From assembly GCA_019828545.1 (NCBI GenBank), contig JACVRA010000024.1, positions 310,001 to 374,000 on the forward strand: a DNA stretch of 64,000 nucleotides, written 5' to 3'. The DNA is from Paracamarosporium sp. OC-R06-R3 (Eukaryota > Ascomycota > Dothideomycetes > Pleosporales > Didymosphaeriaceae). Of this stretch, positions 10,711 through 22,886 are shown in pieces. Position numbers and translations under genes: made by a program. The notes beneath the pieces are model-generated. The model was not told where the DNA came from and did no database searches. It saw only the letters and a program-made list of their open reading frames with translations. Each line of letters begins with the position of its first letter. Within the stretch, counting starts at the first letter, position 1.

Positions 10711-11723
10711 ATAACCCAGAGCTGCTATCTGCTCTCATCGGACAAACTTTTCTTAGGCTGGAATGCGTGGATCCCAAACTGGACATAACAATAGAGCAAC
10801 TGTACCATAACACTCTCGAAAGTAGCAGCAATCCCAGTTTAGATTCCGCCGTCGCAACTGGCAGTCACTATGCAACCTGTTCCAAATGCATCAAAGTAGC
10901 CGTCAATACACACTTCATTACTTCGTGATGCGAGCCAAAAGCTCCCCATACGTGATTAACAACAAATGACCCCCGCTTGCACGCTGCAGAACAACACGTA
11001 TGCTACGCATGCTATGCCGCAACCCTATCCAACAACGAGAACATCCCACATGCCGTCCGTCCATCCATCCATCCAATCATCCGATCCAAGTCCATCCATA
11101 CATACGAAAAGGTATCATGCAAACAAACAACAGCAGCAACTCATTGCAATGGATCCATTCCAGCCAAGTCCAACCAAACCAAGCCAGTCCTTCCCTCCCT
11201 TCCCCTCATCCTTTTCCGATATCCATCCCGAAAAAAAAAACACCAGGTAGCATGCATGCAAAAAGGCACATATGTTGTCATCAACGCGTGCGCACGCCCG
11301 CTTCTGCCTCTGTTCCCAGACAAGACGACAGCGCAAAGCAGTGCACTCGCGAGGAGAAGGAAAAGGCGGATGCGGCGGGACTCGATGTCCGCGGTTGGGA
11401 GCGGGCCTCGGGCGGGCCCGCTGTGTTTATATCCGCATGTAGTTTGTGCCCTCGATCTGGTAGTCTTGCACGGGCGGCAAGTGCGGGATGGGCAGGGACA
11501 GTCTCGCTGCGACAAACACACCTTTTAGTGCATGCTCTGCGTCTCTTGTCGAGGAAATAGAAAACAATACAAGATGAGATCAGATGAGATGTCGTCGGGC
11601 GCGTGTCAAGCGCAGTCCGACGGACACCAGCTCGTCATCGTGAGCTGGTGTCATCGAGGGCTCGATACGAGAGAGAAACTGGCATGAGGGATCTTTACAA
11701 GCAGGTAAGTAAGAACAGAGGCA
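10711..11723. other. Intergenic region with CATC-rich simple sequence
   Basis: This lies between the convergent ends of COX12 and the RasGEF gene. Around 11060-11105 it holds a CATC/CATA-rich low-complexity tract, and at 11229-11240 an A-run. Overlapping frames on both strands are low-complexity and not credible genes. Confidence 0.5.
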
Positions 11724-14700
11724 CTAACGCTCTCGCCACCAGCTGGCAAATTTCTTCTTCTCGCCTGCGCCTGCAGCTTCGAGGCTCAGACTACGGTCGT
11801 AGAGTTCCTAAATGGGTCGTTAGCTGGAGCTGGGGTCGGCAGTAGCTAAGGGAGTAGAGCTTACCTCCTCGTCTTTCATGATCTTGATGTCGAGGATGAG
11901 GTTCTTAATTTCGTCGTTCTGCCGCCACGTCGGATACGGTGTTCCCTGTGCTCGTTGAACTCTCACAATCACGTCGCCCATGAGCTCGAACTTCTTCCAG
12001 TTGATGCGCTCTTTACCTGTGACACCCCCAGGAGGCGCCTCTCGCGAGTTCCGATTTCCGGCTACGCCAAGAGACACGCTGGTTCCGGGATGTGGCGTAA
12101 ACACTTCTGGCTGCTTTGTCTTGTCGGACACAAACGTCGCATTGCCTTCAGAAGCTGTTACCAGATCTCGTCGGTGCAGAGGGAGATAGGGTAGGCGTTC
12201 CCTTGCGCTGTTATCCCATGCTAGACGGTAGCACTTGTACGATTGCGATTGTCCCATGAGGATTTCGAGTTTCATAAAGTCGAGATTGGCTTGTTGAGGA
12301 ACGAGTTCCCTAGTGGCCGCGAGACGGTGCACTGCTGTGCTATTTACGCCGGCCAGGACTGCACCGAGAGAGTTGTAGTTGTTCAATTTCCGTAATTCAC
12401 GCGCGACCTTCATCCACTTCTCAAGCATGAGCGCTCGATGGCGATGCTTGTCCCGCATTAGTATGTAGTGTTGCACGAGAAAATGAACGTGATTGAAGTG
12501 ATCCGTCATCCGCGTGACGTTCTCCAAACTCTTAAATCTCTTCTTTTCTTCGGCGCTCATACTCACATGGCGGATTAAGTCGCGAGGTCGGATTGACGAA
12601 AACATGATCCAGTCAATTCTCGTTAATTCTTTTGCTATTGCTTCTTCTGGTTCCTCCATGAACTGGCGCCATTGGAGCTTTGTGAGTGGTTTAATTGGAT
12701 TCGGGACAAGGTGTCTTGCTAATCGTTCGTTCTGCTCGACCTGATGAAGTAGTGTCTGTGTTGAACTACCTGTCCGTGCTGTTCCTTGCGTTGACCGCGA
12801 ATTGCCTGTCATGCTGCTTCGCGCGATCGACAACCGTTCTGACGACATGGACATGTGACCAAGCGCTTTGGTGAAGTCGTCGTCCTCTGAGTCCTCATCC
12901 AAAACGGTGTGGAACGTTGGAATCTGCTCATTCTGGGCGCGGAGGCGATCGCTGCATGCCCACTCTGTATCGTCATCCTCCACGATAGCTTCGTAATCGT
13001 GGAGAATCTCTGCCGCTGCCACCGCATACTCGCGGTTATGAGAAAGGGCTGTTGCAAATCTCCGCAAAGTCCGCCTAGTCGACGGATATGCAAAATCGCC
13101 AGGGTAGTAGCTCGTCCATTGCTGCAAAATAGCGAGGTAACGTAGTTGAGCAATGATTCGCAGCATCGGAGGCGTCCTCTTTTTTAGCGCGTCGAATCGT
13201 TTCAGTATCGCCTCAAGCAATTGCCCTGGGGTTGCAAACTTCCTATAGAGTGCAAGAAACATGGATACAAACTTCGAATCCTTTTTATCCATGGGTTGTG
13301 CAAGAAGTCGATCCACAAGCTGATCGAAGGTGTAACCATTCTCGTCTGAAGGTAGTTCATGCTCCGCATCGGACGCCGGGCCATCAGACTCATTGGATTC
13401 GTAGGTTGGCGATTCTTCTTCAAAATTGAAGAAAGTCTTGTTCGTTTCGCTCGATTTGTATCGATGACCTTTAGCCTCAGCGGAAGATGGTCGTAACCGT
13501 GCCGAAAACTCAGAGCTTGCGCGTTCGTGTCTTCGATCCCATGGATCTCTGGCAGTACTAGATCTTACTGCGGAAGAGTTTGCTCGGCGGCGAGCCATTG
13601 ACGCTTGTGATCGGGCTGGCTCAGCTGTCAATAACGCATGCTGACGGTGAAGGGAGGGTCAAACATGAGCAATATTCAGACGAAAAGGCATCCACATGAA
13701 GGTTCTAAAGAAATAGCGTGGCATATGGAACAAGGGCTACACTCACGTCGCTTAGATGATATGACTGCACGCGTAATGACGGATAAACAGCCTCGGTGTG
13801 CCTCAAGAGAGGCCTCGGTTGTTTGGAAAGCGTTGACTTCGCCCAAGAAAGTCTTGGCCTTCTTTTCTACGATGGCGGGATCAACTTTGCGATGGGCGGG
13901 GTGGTGGTCGCATTTGCACGCGACTAATACGAATGGAAGCCCCGATCGGGACAGCAGGCCTAACACGAGGCTTTAGTATGGTGTGCCCTATCTTGGACGA
14001 AGACGCGCGGTTTCTAACCTAATACTTCTGGCACCCGTGCCAGGCTCTGTTCACTGGTGACATCATATATGGTGACAGCACCGTCGATGCGTGGTGTTGC
14101 TATATCATCGACAGAGTCCGGCCATTTGATACAGTTTTGGTCTCGGACCTGCACATCGTTTATCGACATCTCGAGGAAGCGCACGACGTAGAGCCCGCCG
14201 TCAATGGTCATCTTGCGCGTGCAGACTGCACCAGGCCCAGCGTTGGGCAAGTTGAGGGCCCGGCGTATGAAGGTGGACTTTCCCGAAGCGCGGGCGCCCA
14301 GTACGGCAACGTTGATGTCCTGCATGGAGGCGGAGTCGCCGTTCCCGGACTACACGAACTGCGTCAGTGCTGCTGCAGGCACACGTGTTTCGAGGCCCAA
14401 AGGGCAACTTACCCCTACAGATGGCGCGGGCGATCGCGGGCTGGCAGGGGCGTCCATTTGCAGCGGATGGCGTCCCTTGAGGTTTGTGGGGGAGAGGGGG
14501 CCCTCTGTGTCCGAGGACGAGTCGACGGAGCTGGACGAGATGTCGAGCTTGGTGGGCTGGACAGCGTCGGGGAAGTGGTAGCGCTGGAAGAACTCGTCGC
14601 CGGCGATCTCCCAGTCGTCGGCCTGGTCTGCCGTGGCATCGTCGTCGTCGGTTCCATGGTGGTGGCTCTTGGGCATCAGAGGCGCCGAGTGGGCGCGGCT

Positions 14701-14847
14701 CTTGAGGGTCGGCGGGCGCAGGCCTGTGGCAGCGGCGGCAGACTCGATGCACGGCGGCTCCATGTGCTGGGCGGTCGGGGACCTGTGCTCGGCGGGCGGT
14801 GGTCTGGCGCTGCGGGCAGCGTGTCCAGCAGCGCTCGGGGGCGGCAT
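11724..14847 (-). CDS. Ras guanine-nucleotide exchange factor with N-terminal Ras-like GTPase domain
   Basis: Five exons (14413-14847, 14019-14349, 13747-13959, 11865-13624, 11724-11807) give 940 residues. Residues 1-150 are disordered. A Ras-like domain follows from about 155, with a P-loop GARASGKS at 163-170, then RIDGAVTIYDV and PFVLVACKCD. The last stands where small GTPases have NKxD, so guanine recognition is altered. A RasGEF N-terminal (REM) domain starts near residue 424 (TFDQLVDRLL), and the catalytic RasGEF domain spans about 650-905 (LTKLQWRQF, IAKELTRIDW, LEKWMKVARELRKLNNYNS). Such proteins load Ras or Rap-type GTPases with GTP at membranes. The start ATG has a good context (GCCACC). 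The final exon ends FASWWRER. The fusion of a GTPase-like domain to a GEF is known in fungi; its role is unclear. Confidence 0.9.
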
Positions 14848-15065
14848 GGTGGCACGGGGCCTGGGCAGGCTCAGCAGCAGACGGCGGTGGAGGTCGAGGG
14901 CACGGTTTGTGCGACTGGGCGGCTGCCGTCTGCGAGCGGGAGCGGGAGCGGGGCTCGACTGGCTGGGGACATTGGAAGCACGGCTTCGGGGGGAGCGTCA
15001 CGGCGGCGGGCAGAGAGGCGCGGTGGAGCAGCAGGAGCGCGGCGGCGACGTCTGGCGGGCGGGCA

Positions 15066-15092
15066 ACGGGCGACGGGCGACGGGCGACGGGC
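15066..15092. repeat. Short tandem repeat, unit CGACGGG
   Basis: About three to four adjoining copies of a 7-bp unit are read directly from the sequence in the GC-rich region upstream of the RasGEF gene. Confidence 0.8.
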
Positions 15093-15316
15093 ACCGGGGG
15101 GTGTTGTAGCGATGGGACGACGAGGTGCGGTCGCAGGTCAGTCGAGCTGCAGCACGGACGCCATGCTAGACTGATGGCCTTCTCCAGGCTGGGCGAGCAG
15201 CCGCCGGCCTGCAGTCGCCTCCAGAAGCGGAAACCCTCGCCAGCCTGCGAAACCAAACCCCCCCTTCGCCGTCCTGGCGCGCCCTCGACCGCCCGCCTCG
15301 CAGCGCCCGCCGCCTC

Positions 15317-15345
15317 GCACAACGCACAACGCACAACGCACAACG
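15317..15345. repeat. Short tandem repeat, unit CACAACG
   Basis: Four adjoining copies of a 7-bp unit are read directly from the sequence, 5' of the RasGEF gene. Confidence 0.8.
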
Positions 15346-16313
15346 CGCCGACGATGCCTCCAGCCCGAGCCCCGAGCCGCCAGCGCCCGCGGCTCGTCAC
15401 ATGAGGGCGCACACGTGGCTGTCATGTGCTCGGACAATTGTGAGGCAGGGTCCATCTCGGCATGCCTCTCCAACCCACTCCAGCCCACTCCACACGTCGC
15501 ATACGGCAATCCCCCGACCTCGCCCGCGGCACAGCAACCTCTCCGACGTTGCAGATCATTCATGCACATCCCAGCCGAACCCACGCACGTCGCCGCTGCC
15601 CATTCGCTGCTCCGCGTGGGAGCGTGCAATTGCACCGTGCCAATGGCTTGCAGGTGAACATTGGTTTGCATGCCCGCTGCCAATCGTCGTGTGCGCGACT
15701 CGAGCTGACCCGACCCCTTCACCGCCTCGACAGTCCTGAGGCTGAAGACTGTTTGTTACATCGCAGATGGGTATACGTGTCGTATCATGCCCGTTGTCTA
15801 GGCCAAGCTATCCTCCAAGCTTCGCTTATGGGGCGTATCGTCGCGAACCGTCCCGTACCGAACCACGCTGTGTGCGTTGCTTACGCTTACCCGATGGCTG
15901 CCGCGGCCGATCCTCACCGTCTACCTGCAAGAGCCGCGCATGTGGGGTCACGGTGATTTGAAGGCCCATGGAAACATGTGCCCCCGAAAGTGAAGGAAGG
16001 AGGCTGCGTGTTTCAATCTCCGCTGCGGCAGCAAGATGCGATCTAGCATGCCAGGGATATGATTATACATCCTTCCTTAGGACGATTATTCATAGAGCTC
16101 TGATTGTTCTGGCACTCCCGGTATGGTATAGTATAGTCGTCATCCGTCCGATCGTAACCCTTCTACTCCCTATTCAATAGAGGTGTATACACAAAATGCC
16201 AGGCCCAGTCTACACCTAGTGCAGAATCCATCGCCTACGTCCATCCTCCAGAATTCATCTCATAAGAGATGGTCCAGCTTCCCAACATTATACACAAAGC
16301 ACCACATCTGCCA

Positions 16314-17987
16314 TTAAGCCTTCCCAAACATCCCGCAAAGGAACCCCTTTGGCTTCTTCTTCTTGCCCTCCTCAATTAGCTCCCTCTCTTTCTTCTCTTC
16401 AAGCTCGTTCGCCCTCCTCACTCTTTCTCTGACCTTCTCCCGCGCAACTTGCTTCTCCGCTTCTTCCCGGGACACTCTCCTGATCACGTTGCGACCACCT
16501 ACTATAGCCAAGTTCCTCTTGTCAGGATTCTCACGATAAATAACGTTATTCTTGTCTTCTACGTCCTGAGCACGGACAGCAGACGTCCTCGGGTGCGATT
16601 GACTTCGTGAACGAGAATGCTGACGCGGCAAACCAGGATGATGTGACACTGGAGGTCCACGCGAACTCGTTGCTTGAGCCACCAGCTGCGATCCTAGGAA
16701 TGCGTGCGACATCGAAGGAGACAATACACCGGTCTCGAGATTTTCTTGAGTAAGGGCAGGGCGCGTTTCGTAGCTGCTCAGTATGGGGTTTTGCCGTAGC
16801 GGGTGGTCAGAAGTTCTGGCGTACGTGAATGGAGATTGCTGAGCAGGCTTGGTCGCGCTCGAAGTGCCTGAGACGCTGGACTTTGATGACGATGAACGTG
16901 TCGAATTAGATGGAGTTTGTATAGAACTGGATGATCGAGGATCGGTCGGAGGTCGTTCGGTAAGAGAAGCGCTCAGGAACGAGCTCGATGATGATGAACG
17001 CATAGCTGGGGACATTGCCCGGTTAGCTATGTCGTTGTAGGAGCCCCATTGCGGATCGGTAGTTGCGGAGAAGCTTCTTCGCAACCCATTCTGTACAGGT
17101 GTGCCATTCGAATCATACGTCTCGACGTCCAGGAACAAGCGCCCATCAATGACGCTGCCATTGACCGTTCTCCCGTTTCTACCGCGACTGTTGCGACGGC
17201 TTGGGTCCTTAGTTTCAGGCTGGTTGAGCAAGGGAAGTTGCGAATAGTAGCGAGATTGTTGGGCAATGAGATCGTCACGTTTACTAGTAGGAAGCGGTGG
17301 TAAGGACGGTAAAGTTGGGGAACGTTCTGTAGTAAGTCCGAAACGTTCCCTCTCGCGATGAGCATTCGCTTCTAGGAGCGCGCGCTCGCGTTTTATGAGC
17401 TCTCTTTCTCGTCGCGCATTCCACCCTCCTCCCCCTTGTTCATTTCCACGTGACTGGCCGTAAGACTGCTTCATTCGAGGCCGGTATTGGCCAAGCTCCG
17501 GTGGTTGTGGCCCATCACGTGGCATCGGTTGTCTTGATAGCTCACCTTCAGCAACTGGAGACAAGGACCGGCCTCGTGGTTCGAAGGAAGAAGGCATAGA
17601 GCGGCGTCGAGGATTGTGTCGGGCGTTACTCTTGGAGTAACTAGAATCTGTCACAGCGCGATGTAGTTTGGGAATAGCCGCTAGAGCTGCTGAGTTTGCT
17701 GATATACTTTTGTAGTCACGTTGACTTGTCGAGCGTTGGATTGGCAAGTTTCGCGTATGATCGTTCCTGGAATTCCTCAATCCTGTGTTTCCTGGAGTGT
17801 CGTATATGTGAGCGTCATTGCTTATCCATAATAAGGAGCCTGTGGAACCTTGTGTAGTCGCGTGTTGCGGTGTCAACTCGCTGATTGTTTGCAGCGTTTT
17901 CCGTCGTTGATTCAATGTTTGTTGATCTACTCGAATCTTCTGGTCAGCAACACGTCGAAGGTTAGGAGGTGGCTTTTGCAGAGGCAT
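16314..17987 (-). CDS. Disordered basic protein, 557 residues, function unknown
   Basis: This is one uninterrupted frame from the ATG at 17987. The protein is rich in Ser, Arg, Pro and Gln, with no folded domain that I recognise. Arg/Ser clusters (HNPRRRSMPSSF, RHNPR) and Ser runs (SSSSSSF near the middle) suggest a phosphorylated linker-type protein. Two charged helical stretches stand out: ARRERELIKRERALLEANAH around residues 193-212, and a long one near the C-terminus (EEAEKQVAREKVRERVRRA) that could form a coiled coil. It ends KKKKPKGFLCGMFGKA. That basic stretch followed by an aromatic G-x-FGK tail resembles the GFFGLFGKK segment of the kinase at 49.7-53.9 kb. No operon-like context. Confidence 0.8.
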   Translation of the reverse strand: MPLQKPPPNLRRVADQKIRVDQQTLNQRRKTLQTISELTPQHATTQGSTGSLLWISNDAHIYDTPGNTGLRNSRNDHTRNLPIQRSTSQRDYKSISANSAALAAIPKLHRAVTDSSYSKSNARHNPRRRSMPSSFEPRGRSLSPVAEGELSRQPMPRDGPQPPELGQYRPRMKQSYGQSRGNEQGGGGWNARRERELIKRERALLEANAHRERERFGLTTERSPTLPSLPPLPTSKRDDLIAQQSRYYSQLPLLNQPETKDPSRRNSRGRNGRTVNGSVIDGRLFLDVETYDSNGTPVQNGLRRSFSATTDPQWGSYNDIANRAMSPAMRSSSSSSFLSASLTERPPTDPRSSSSIQTPSNSTRSSSSKSSVSGTSSATKPAQQSPFTYARTSDHPLRQNPILSSYETRPALTQENLETGVLSPSMSHAFLGSQLVAQATSSRGPPVSHHPGLPRQHSRSRSQSHPRTSAVRAQDVEDKNNVIYRENPDKRNLAIVGGRNVIRRVSREEAEKQVAREKVRERVRRANELEEKKERELIEEGKKKKPKGFLCGMFGKA

Positions 17988-20960
17988 CGTTGAGCGAAAG
18001 GTAGATTGTAGAGCCTATGGGACCGAGCTGTCCACAGGTAATAGAGACAAAAGGTGTTCTGCTGAGCAAGGGTACCTCGGGTTGAGATGGACCCTGAACA
18101 AGGGGAAGGCGGAAAAATGGTCGATATTAGGAAGAAGTTGTGCAGTGTTGGTAAGGTGGCACCAGTCTTTTAGGTTGGCGGGAGGGACAGAAGGCAGGGA
18201 TAAAATTCCTACATACCGCTGGCTGGGTCGTGGCTCATTTTGAAGGGCAAGTTCTCCATGGGCGATACCGCCAAAGAGGCGAGCGCGTGGTCTCTCGGAA
18301 GCAGGATTACGTGTTTGTGATATGGTGTCACAGTCCTTGCATGCGATAGCTCCTGTAGATCCAATGCAGGCCCCCGAGACCTGGTACAACTACTTAGGCA
18401 TCACGTAGCCGCCATGGAAACGCACGTGAGGTCTGAAGTAAGGAGTTGAAGACGTTGTTGTAAGAGGAAGTCCTCCGGACGTGTGCGCTCGAGCGACAGG
18501 CGTGAGTGTTCCCAGTGTTCCAAAGTAATTAAAGAGGGGGAGGGGAAGACGAGCGCTTTTGAAGTCGAGGGTTCCGGACGGCTGCATGCAACTCTGCAAC
18601 CACAAAAGCTTAGCCTCCAATTCCTACACAGGTGTAGCTGGCCAGTATTAAGACGTTTGTCTCTGAAGAAGCGTTCAATGATTGTTGAGTGGCTAACTGA
18701 TTATCGTAAGAATGCAAAACTCACATCTTTTGTCAAGCGTCCTGCAAGGTAAGAGACCTTTGACACGCGTTCACGCACGTTCTATTGGGTTGCACCCAAT
18801 CGGGTCCCCTCCCATGTTGCGTTGAAGTGTTAGCTTCAGTCCGTCCCGTGTAATCCCAACACTAGACGGCGAAGACATTAGCCCAGATTTCTAGCTGTAA
18901 AGCCATGTGAAATCCCGTTCGGACGTTGTCGCCATAAAATGGCGAGTGCCATGTTTCGTTTCATATTTCGACTCAACAAGGCGCCGACCAAGGGCGAGGA
19001 TCACCCTGAGTAAGCATTGCCAGTGGAGCTGAGACAGGCATGCACAGTGGAGGTGGGGTATCCATCTAGACGCTCAATAGTGGCGCTTGGGTTCCGCACC
19101 GGGTGGGTGGACAACCCGCAGCGGTGTAGGCGGTCGCGAAACTCCGGATGTATTCCAGATCCTGTGATGACGCACTCGAAGAAAAACCCGCTGTCACGAA
19201 ACACTGGAACGAAGTGCCTCGGAGTGTGCGCCGGCACCTGGGAAGAAAGTGAGGGGAATGTGTGTCACGGTCGAGCTATTGGTCTCTCCACGTGAGATTA
19301 TCCCTCTGTTCGCTTATCGAGTTGATGTTATCCGATGGCGCTAATATGACAGGGACCCGTTCCGCGGGCTACTCCGCGGCCTGCTGCGGTGGTAGAACGC
19401 CCCCAACGCTACATCTGCAAAGACGGCTTCGCAGTTCTTTGTTCTTGAAGACCGACACACTTTGTCCCTTGCATGGGTCCTCACATATGGACAGGAGAGG
19501 CTCCGCCATAGCTGGACCGCTACTACTGCTCACTGGAACCATGACAAGTTTTATACTATGCCCAATATTGCTTCGACGGCCCTCAACAACAAAGCGGGGT
19601 TGTTTATGAACTCATAGCTCGTGCCGAATTCTAAATTAGATGCATGGCCAGGAGTGGTGGCTACAAGGCATAGCGGGGAGAGCTTAACGTCCCCACTAAA
19701 TACAGTCAACAGCTAACCTGAAACGCATACTATACATACACAGTGCAAAAGAATTCGCAGATAATTTAGATGGAATAATGGTAAGAGCATGGATTTCTGC
19801 GCTTGAGCAGTCAGCGGTTGATCAGCCACTTAGGTAACTTAATTTGGACATGATATCTTTCGACCACGTTTGCGGCACGATAACGTATATTTTCAACGGC
19901 CAATCACTGATCAATTTGTCATCATACCTTTTCCATATCGCAATCTTTCAAGTCCTATGATACCATTGGCCACGAACACATGGGGGCGGAATGGGCGCCA
20001 AGTCATGCATGATCAATCTGGGATGGTTTAGTATACATATCGTGGTGACCACTAGCTTCTTTACTTATCTGGATATGTTGTAGTCTGTACCAATATTCGT
20101 GCATTTGCCGTGTATTTTTGTCCATTGACATTACCGTGCGACGACAAGGCGCAACACTATCTCATCAATTGGCAGATCAGCGGAGCGCGCGGCTTTCCAG
20201 AATGCACAATACAATATTCGAATTCGAGATGTGGGGCTAACAAATTTCGCTTTTTTCAAAATTGTATATGCAATCCTCAACCTGAAATGTAGACATGACA
20301 GGTTCGAGTATTAAGGCTTAGTTCAAGATTCTTTAGAGTACCAGAGCTGCCGTTAGCCAACACTTTTAAAAGATTATTTCCATAGTTCCTGTTATGCTGT
20401 CACACTTTGTCAAGGGATTCAAGCTTGACAACAAATAGTTATCGGTAACCGGCTCTGCCAGTACTTAAATCTAGATACAGGTTGGCATCCGAGGGCCACA
20501 GAAAACAGAGTAGTGGGATACGTTGCCTTGATCTACAGGGCGGCCCGCTTTTAACCTCACACTTTTCTCCTACGCTCAAGCATTGAAGTGGGGAGTAGAG
20601 CCTAGCCTAGCCTATTCGTCTCAACTTTTGAAGATTAGTCCTGCAATCAGCCTTGTTTTGACCCAGATCTATACGAGTCAAAGATGTGTATAAACGGAAT
20701 AGCTAAATGGCGAAAGTACCTGCTAATCTTTGCCGGCTTCACGTTATCGCCATACGGTTAATTTCATTCGTCATAATCCCTACTAGCGAGTACAGCTCAT
20801 TAGGCGCCTGATTATTGAAAACCGAGACGAGTACACAAGCAATTTCTACAAACAGAAAGTGCTTACTACACAGTACGCCCAGTGGACAAACCTGATAAAT
20901 ATCGTTAGTTTCTCGTTTTCCAACTTCAACCAAATCTTCTCTTTCGCATCGCACGACACC
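17988..20960. other. Gene-poor stretch of about 3 kb
   Basis: Frames in this region are short, conflict between strands and show no splice continuity that I could find. The section from about 19620 to 20900 is visibly AT-richer than its neighbours, as expected of old non-coding or mutated repeat DNA, but I recognise no transposon sequence. A minus-strand frame at 19001-19237 looks slightly protein-like and may be a relic. Confidence 0.45.
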
Positions 20961-22045
20961 ATGACCTCGAAATTTTCAATCCCTACGTTAGAAGAGCTGG
21001 ATGCTGCAAAAACCATCTCAGGCCCTTTCGCGCAATTCGATGGTTCTTGCATCTTCGAATATGTCGAACCGCCAGCCTCGCTCAATGCAACGTACGCCGC
21101 ACGCTTTCGTGCCACATCGATCGTGTCCCTTCTACAACTTGCTAACAGAGATGCAGTGTGCTGATCCGCGCCACGTATGTAAATCCAAATGTCAAGGAAA
21201 TGAATAAGGCGGGGAAAAAACACCCCCAGTCGCCGCCTCTACATCTCCATTTCGACCAATGGGAGTCATTTATGGTCACCAAAGGCAAAATTTGCACAAC
21301 AACGACGTACCAGGCGAAGGATGAAATCCACGTGAAGGAGGACGGCGTCCACCATGTGGCTCCTTGGGTACCGTAAGTAGCTATGGGAGATTCATCAGTG
21401 GTTGGTGGAGCTTACATCGCTCGTTATCTGTTTGATTGCGACTTGCTGACATGATCATCACTCAGACACACATTCTACCCATGTGCCGATGTGACGGAAG
21501 ATTCAACCATGTACATGTGGGCGCATCCTGAGGCGGTGCCCGACCCAATGGATCGACTCTTTTTTCAATCGCTGTTAGGCTTTATCAGCGACGTGCATGA
21601 GAAGAAAGAGCCTCTGAGCATTCTACAAATAATGACTTCGCAGTAAGCCGTAACTCTTTGCCTCTTTTCGAAGCCTCTTTCCGAAAAAGGATACATGATC
21701 TAGCCAAGCGAGGGTGCTAACATCGGTATGGCTAGGCATGCGAGTTCGACGGCCATGGTTATGTTCCCGCGTGCATGGTGGCTAGGTCCTCTACGATGGT
21801 GGATTCCGTGAGTAAAAGCTTTCCTTGCCTACACAAGATCTACCTCACTTCCTTCGTTTGATAGGAATGGCTGTGCAAAATTGTTATGCACAGTTTTTTT
21901 TTTTTTTGGCTTAAACTGACTTTGTAGGTGGCAACTTCAGGGGCTTGTAGCGACAGTGGGGAGGTGGTGCGGGTACAAAGGGTTGATAGAAAAGTATATC
22001 ACGGCTGAAGAGTGGCAGAACTATCTCCACAGCAAAAGGTCGTAG
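20961..22045 (+). CDS. Cupin-domain protein, five exons, function unknown
   Basis: Exons 20961-21091, 21157-21372, 21466-21642, 21736-21807 and 21928-22045 join in phase to 237 residues. Cupin motif 1 is complete near residue 80 (HLHFDQWESFMVTKG: two His, Glu four residues later, Gly after six), giving three metal ligands of a beta-barrel dioxygenase-like fold. Motif 2 is weaker (APWVPHTFYPC). After the barrel comes a Trp-rich, probably membrane-touching segment (PRAWWLGPLRWWIPWQL) and a short end (EKYITAEEWQNYL). I know this layout from uncharacterised fungal proteins only. The second last intron contains a 15-base T run. Cupins of this kind may be metal oxygenases or isomerases in secondary metabolism; nothing nearby proves that. 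Confidence 0.8.
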
Positions 22046-22634
22046 AGGCGACCCACCTCGACGAGGCTGTGGACAAGTATTTTTATAAGACGTAAGACGC
22101 GCCGCGTGTTGCTAGTGGGGGCTGTTTTGAAGACACTAAGCTTATTTTGGCGAAAGGCTGTATGTTACAACACTGTGAATGGAGCCATGAACCCGCTAGC
22201 CGGGCACCGCGTCGCCAGTAAGGCTCCTTATTCAATAACACAGGAGGATCATCATAGTTGCTGTACGCCAACTTGGCTTACTAGCCAGCGTAAGGCAGCC
22301 CATTGTGAAGCCTTCGTCACAAGTTGCGACGTGCACAGGCAGCACAGGCAGCACAGCCCCTGCTACGCCCCATTTGTCAGACGAGTAGTGTCGAGGGCGC
22401 CCACTCTCAGTACCTTATGTCCCTGTCAACTTCCCCATCACCAATTCTTAGTTATCTCGGAATTCCCAGCATCTCGTTTTCAAGGATCCAGAAAGTCCAA
22501 AGATACCGAAGTAGACATTACTCCTCGATCTACGCATGGGCTACAAAGTAAAGAAACAATCCCTGCGGCGCATACATTTCTCTCGGAATTCATACCTACA
22601 ACAAGACGAAGACACCAACAGTAGGATATCAAAC
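22046..22634. other. Intergenic region with a short GCACAGGCA repeat
   Basis: This follows the cupin stop. Around 22332-22358 a 9-bp unit (GCACAGGCA-like) is repeated about three times. The 172-codon frame across 22106-22624 has a composition unlike a protein and no motif. Confidence 0.4.
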
Positions 22635-22886
22635 ATGTACTACGAGCAACGGGGGCATCTCCTTGATCCAGAGTCCCACCGAGCTTACCCGCCCACACAT
22701 CTCAACGTTTACATCCACTACCGCCGTGCCAATTGCTGTCAAAGGCTAATCCTACTCACGTGCGCTGTTCTGATGATGTTCGGTGTCATGGCTGTTATCG
22801 GCATGATCATGTGTGGAGTGAAGTACGGCAAACAGCCTGACATGAGCGTGGGGAGGTGTTGGCAGTGGATGTGGCTTTGGCGGTAG
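22635..22886 (+). CDS. Possible small single-pass membrane protein
   Basis: An 83-codon frame (open upstream to an ATG at 22536) reads as a polar N-terminus (MYYEQRGHLLDPESHRAYPP), a tyrosine/arginine-rich strip, then one clear hydrophobic segment (LILLTCAVLMMFGVMAVIG) and a short Trp-rich tail. I recognise no family. The hydrophobic block with clean flanks is the only support, and competing minus-strand frames exist. Confidence 0.35.
   Translation: MYYEQRGHLLDPESHRAYPPTHLNVYIHYRRANCCQRLILLTCAVLMMFGVMAVIGMIMCGVKYGKQPDMSVGRCWQWMWLWR

Larger units (their letters stand above)
14848..16313. other. GC-rich promoter-side region with short tandem repeats
   Basis: This is upstream of the RasGEF start and downstream of the 16.3-18.0 kb gene's stop. 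It contains a CGACGGG tract (about 15066-15092) and four CACAACG-like units (about 15317-15345). Long frames here follow from high GC and overlap on both strands. I found no gene. Confidence 0.5.

Noticed and set aside
10966..11560. Plus-strand frames of 94-186 codons
   Set aside because: They consist mostly of CATC-type simple sequence between convergent genes.
14201..15412. 403-codon minus-strand frame and several 150-345 codon frames across the RasGEF 5' region
   Set aside because: They follow from high GC and simple repeats, overlap the true RasGEF exons in wrong frames and have repetitive Pro/Arg or Gly/Arg composition.
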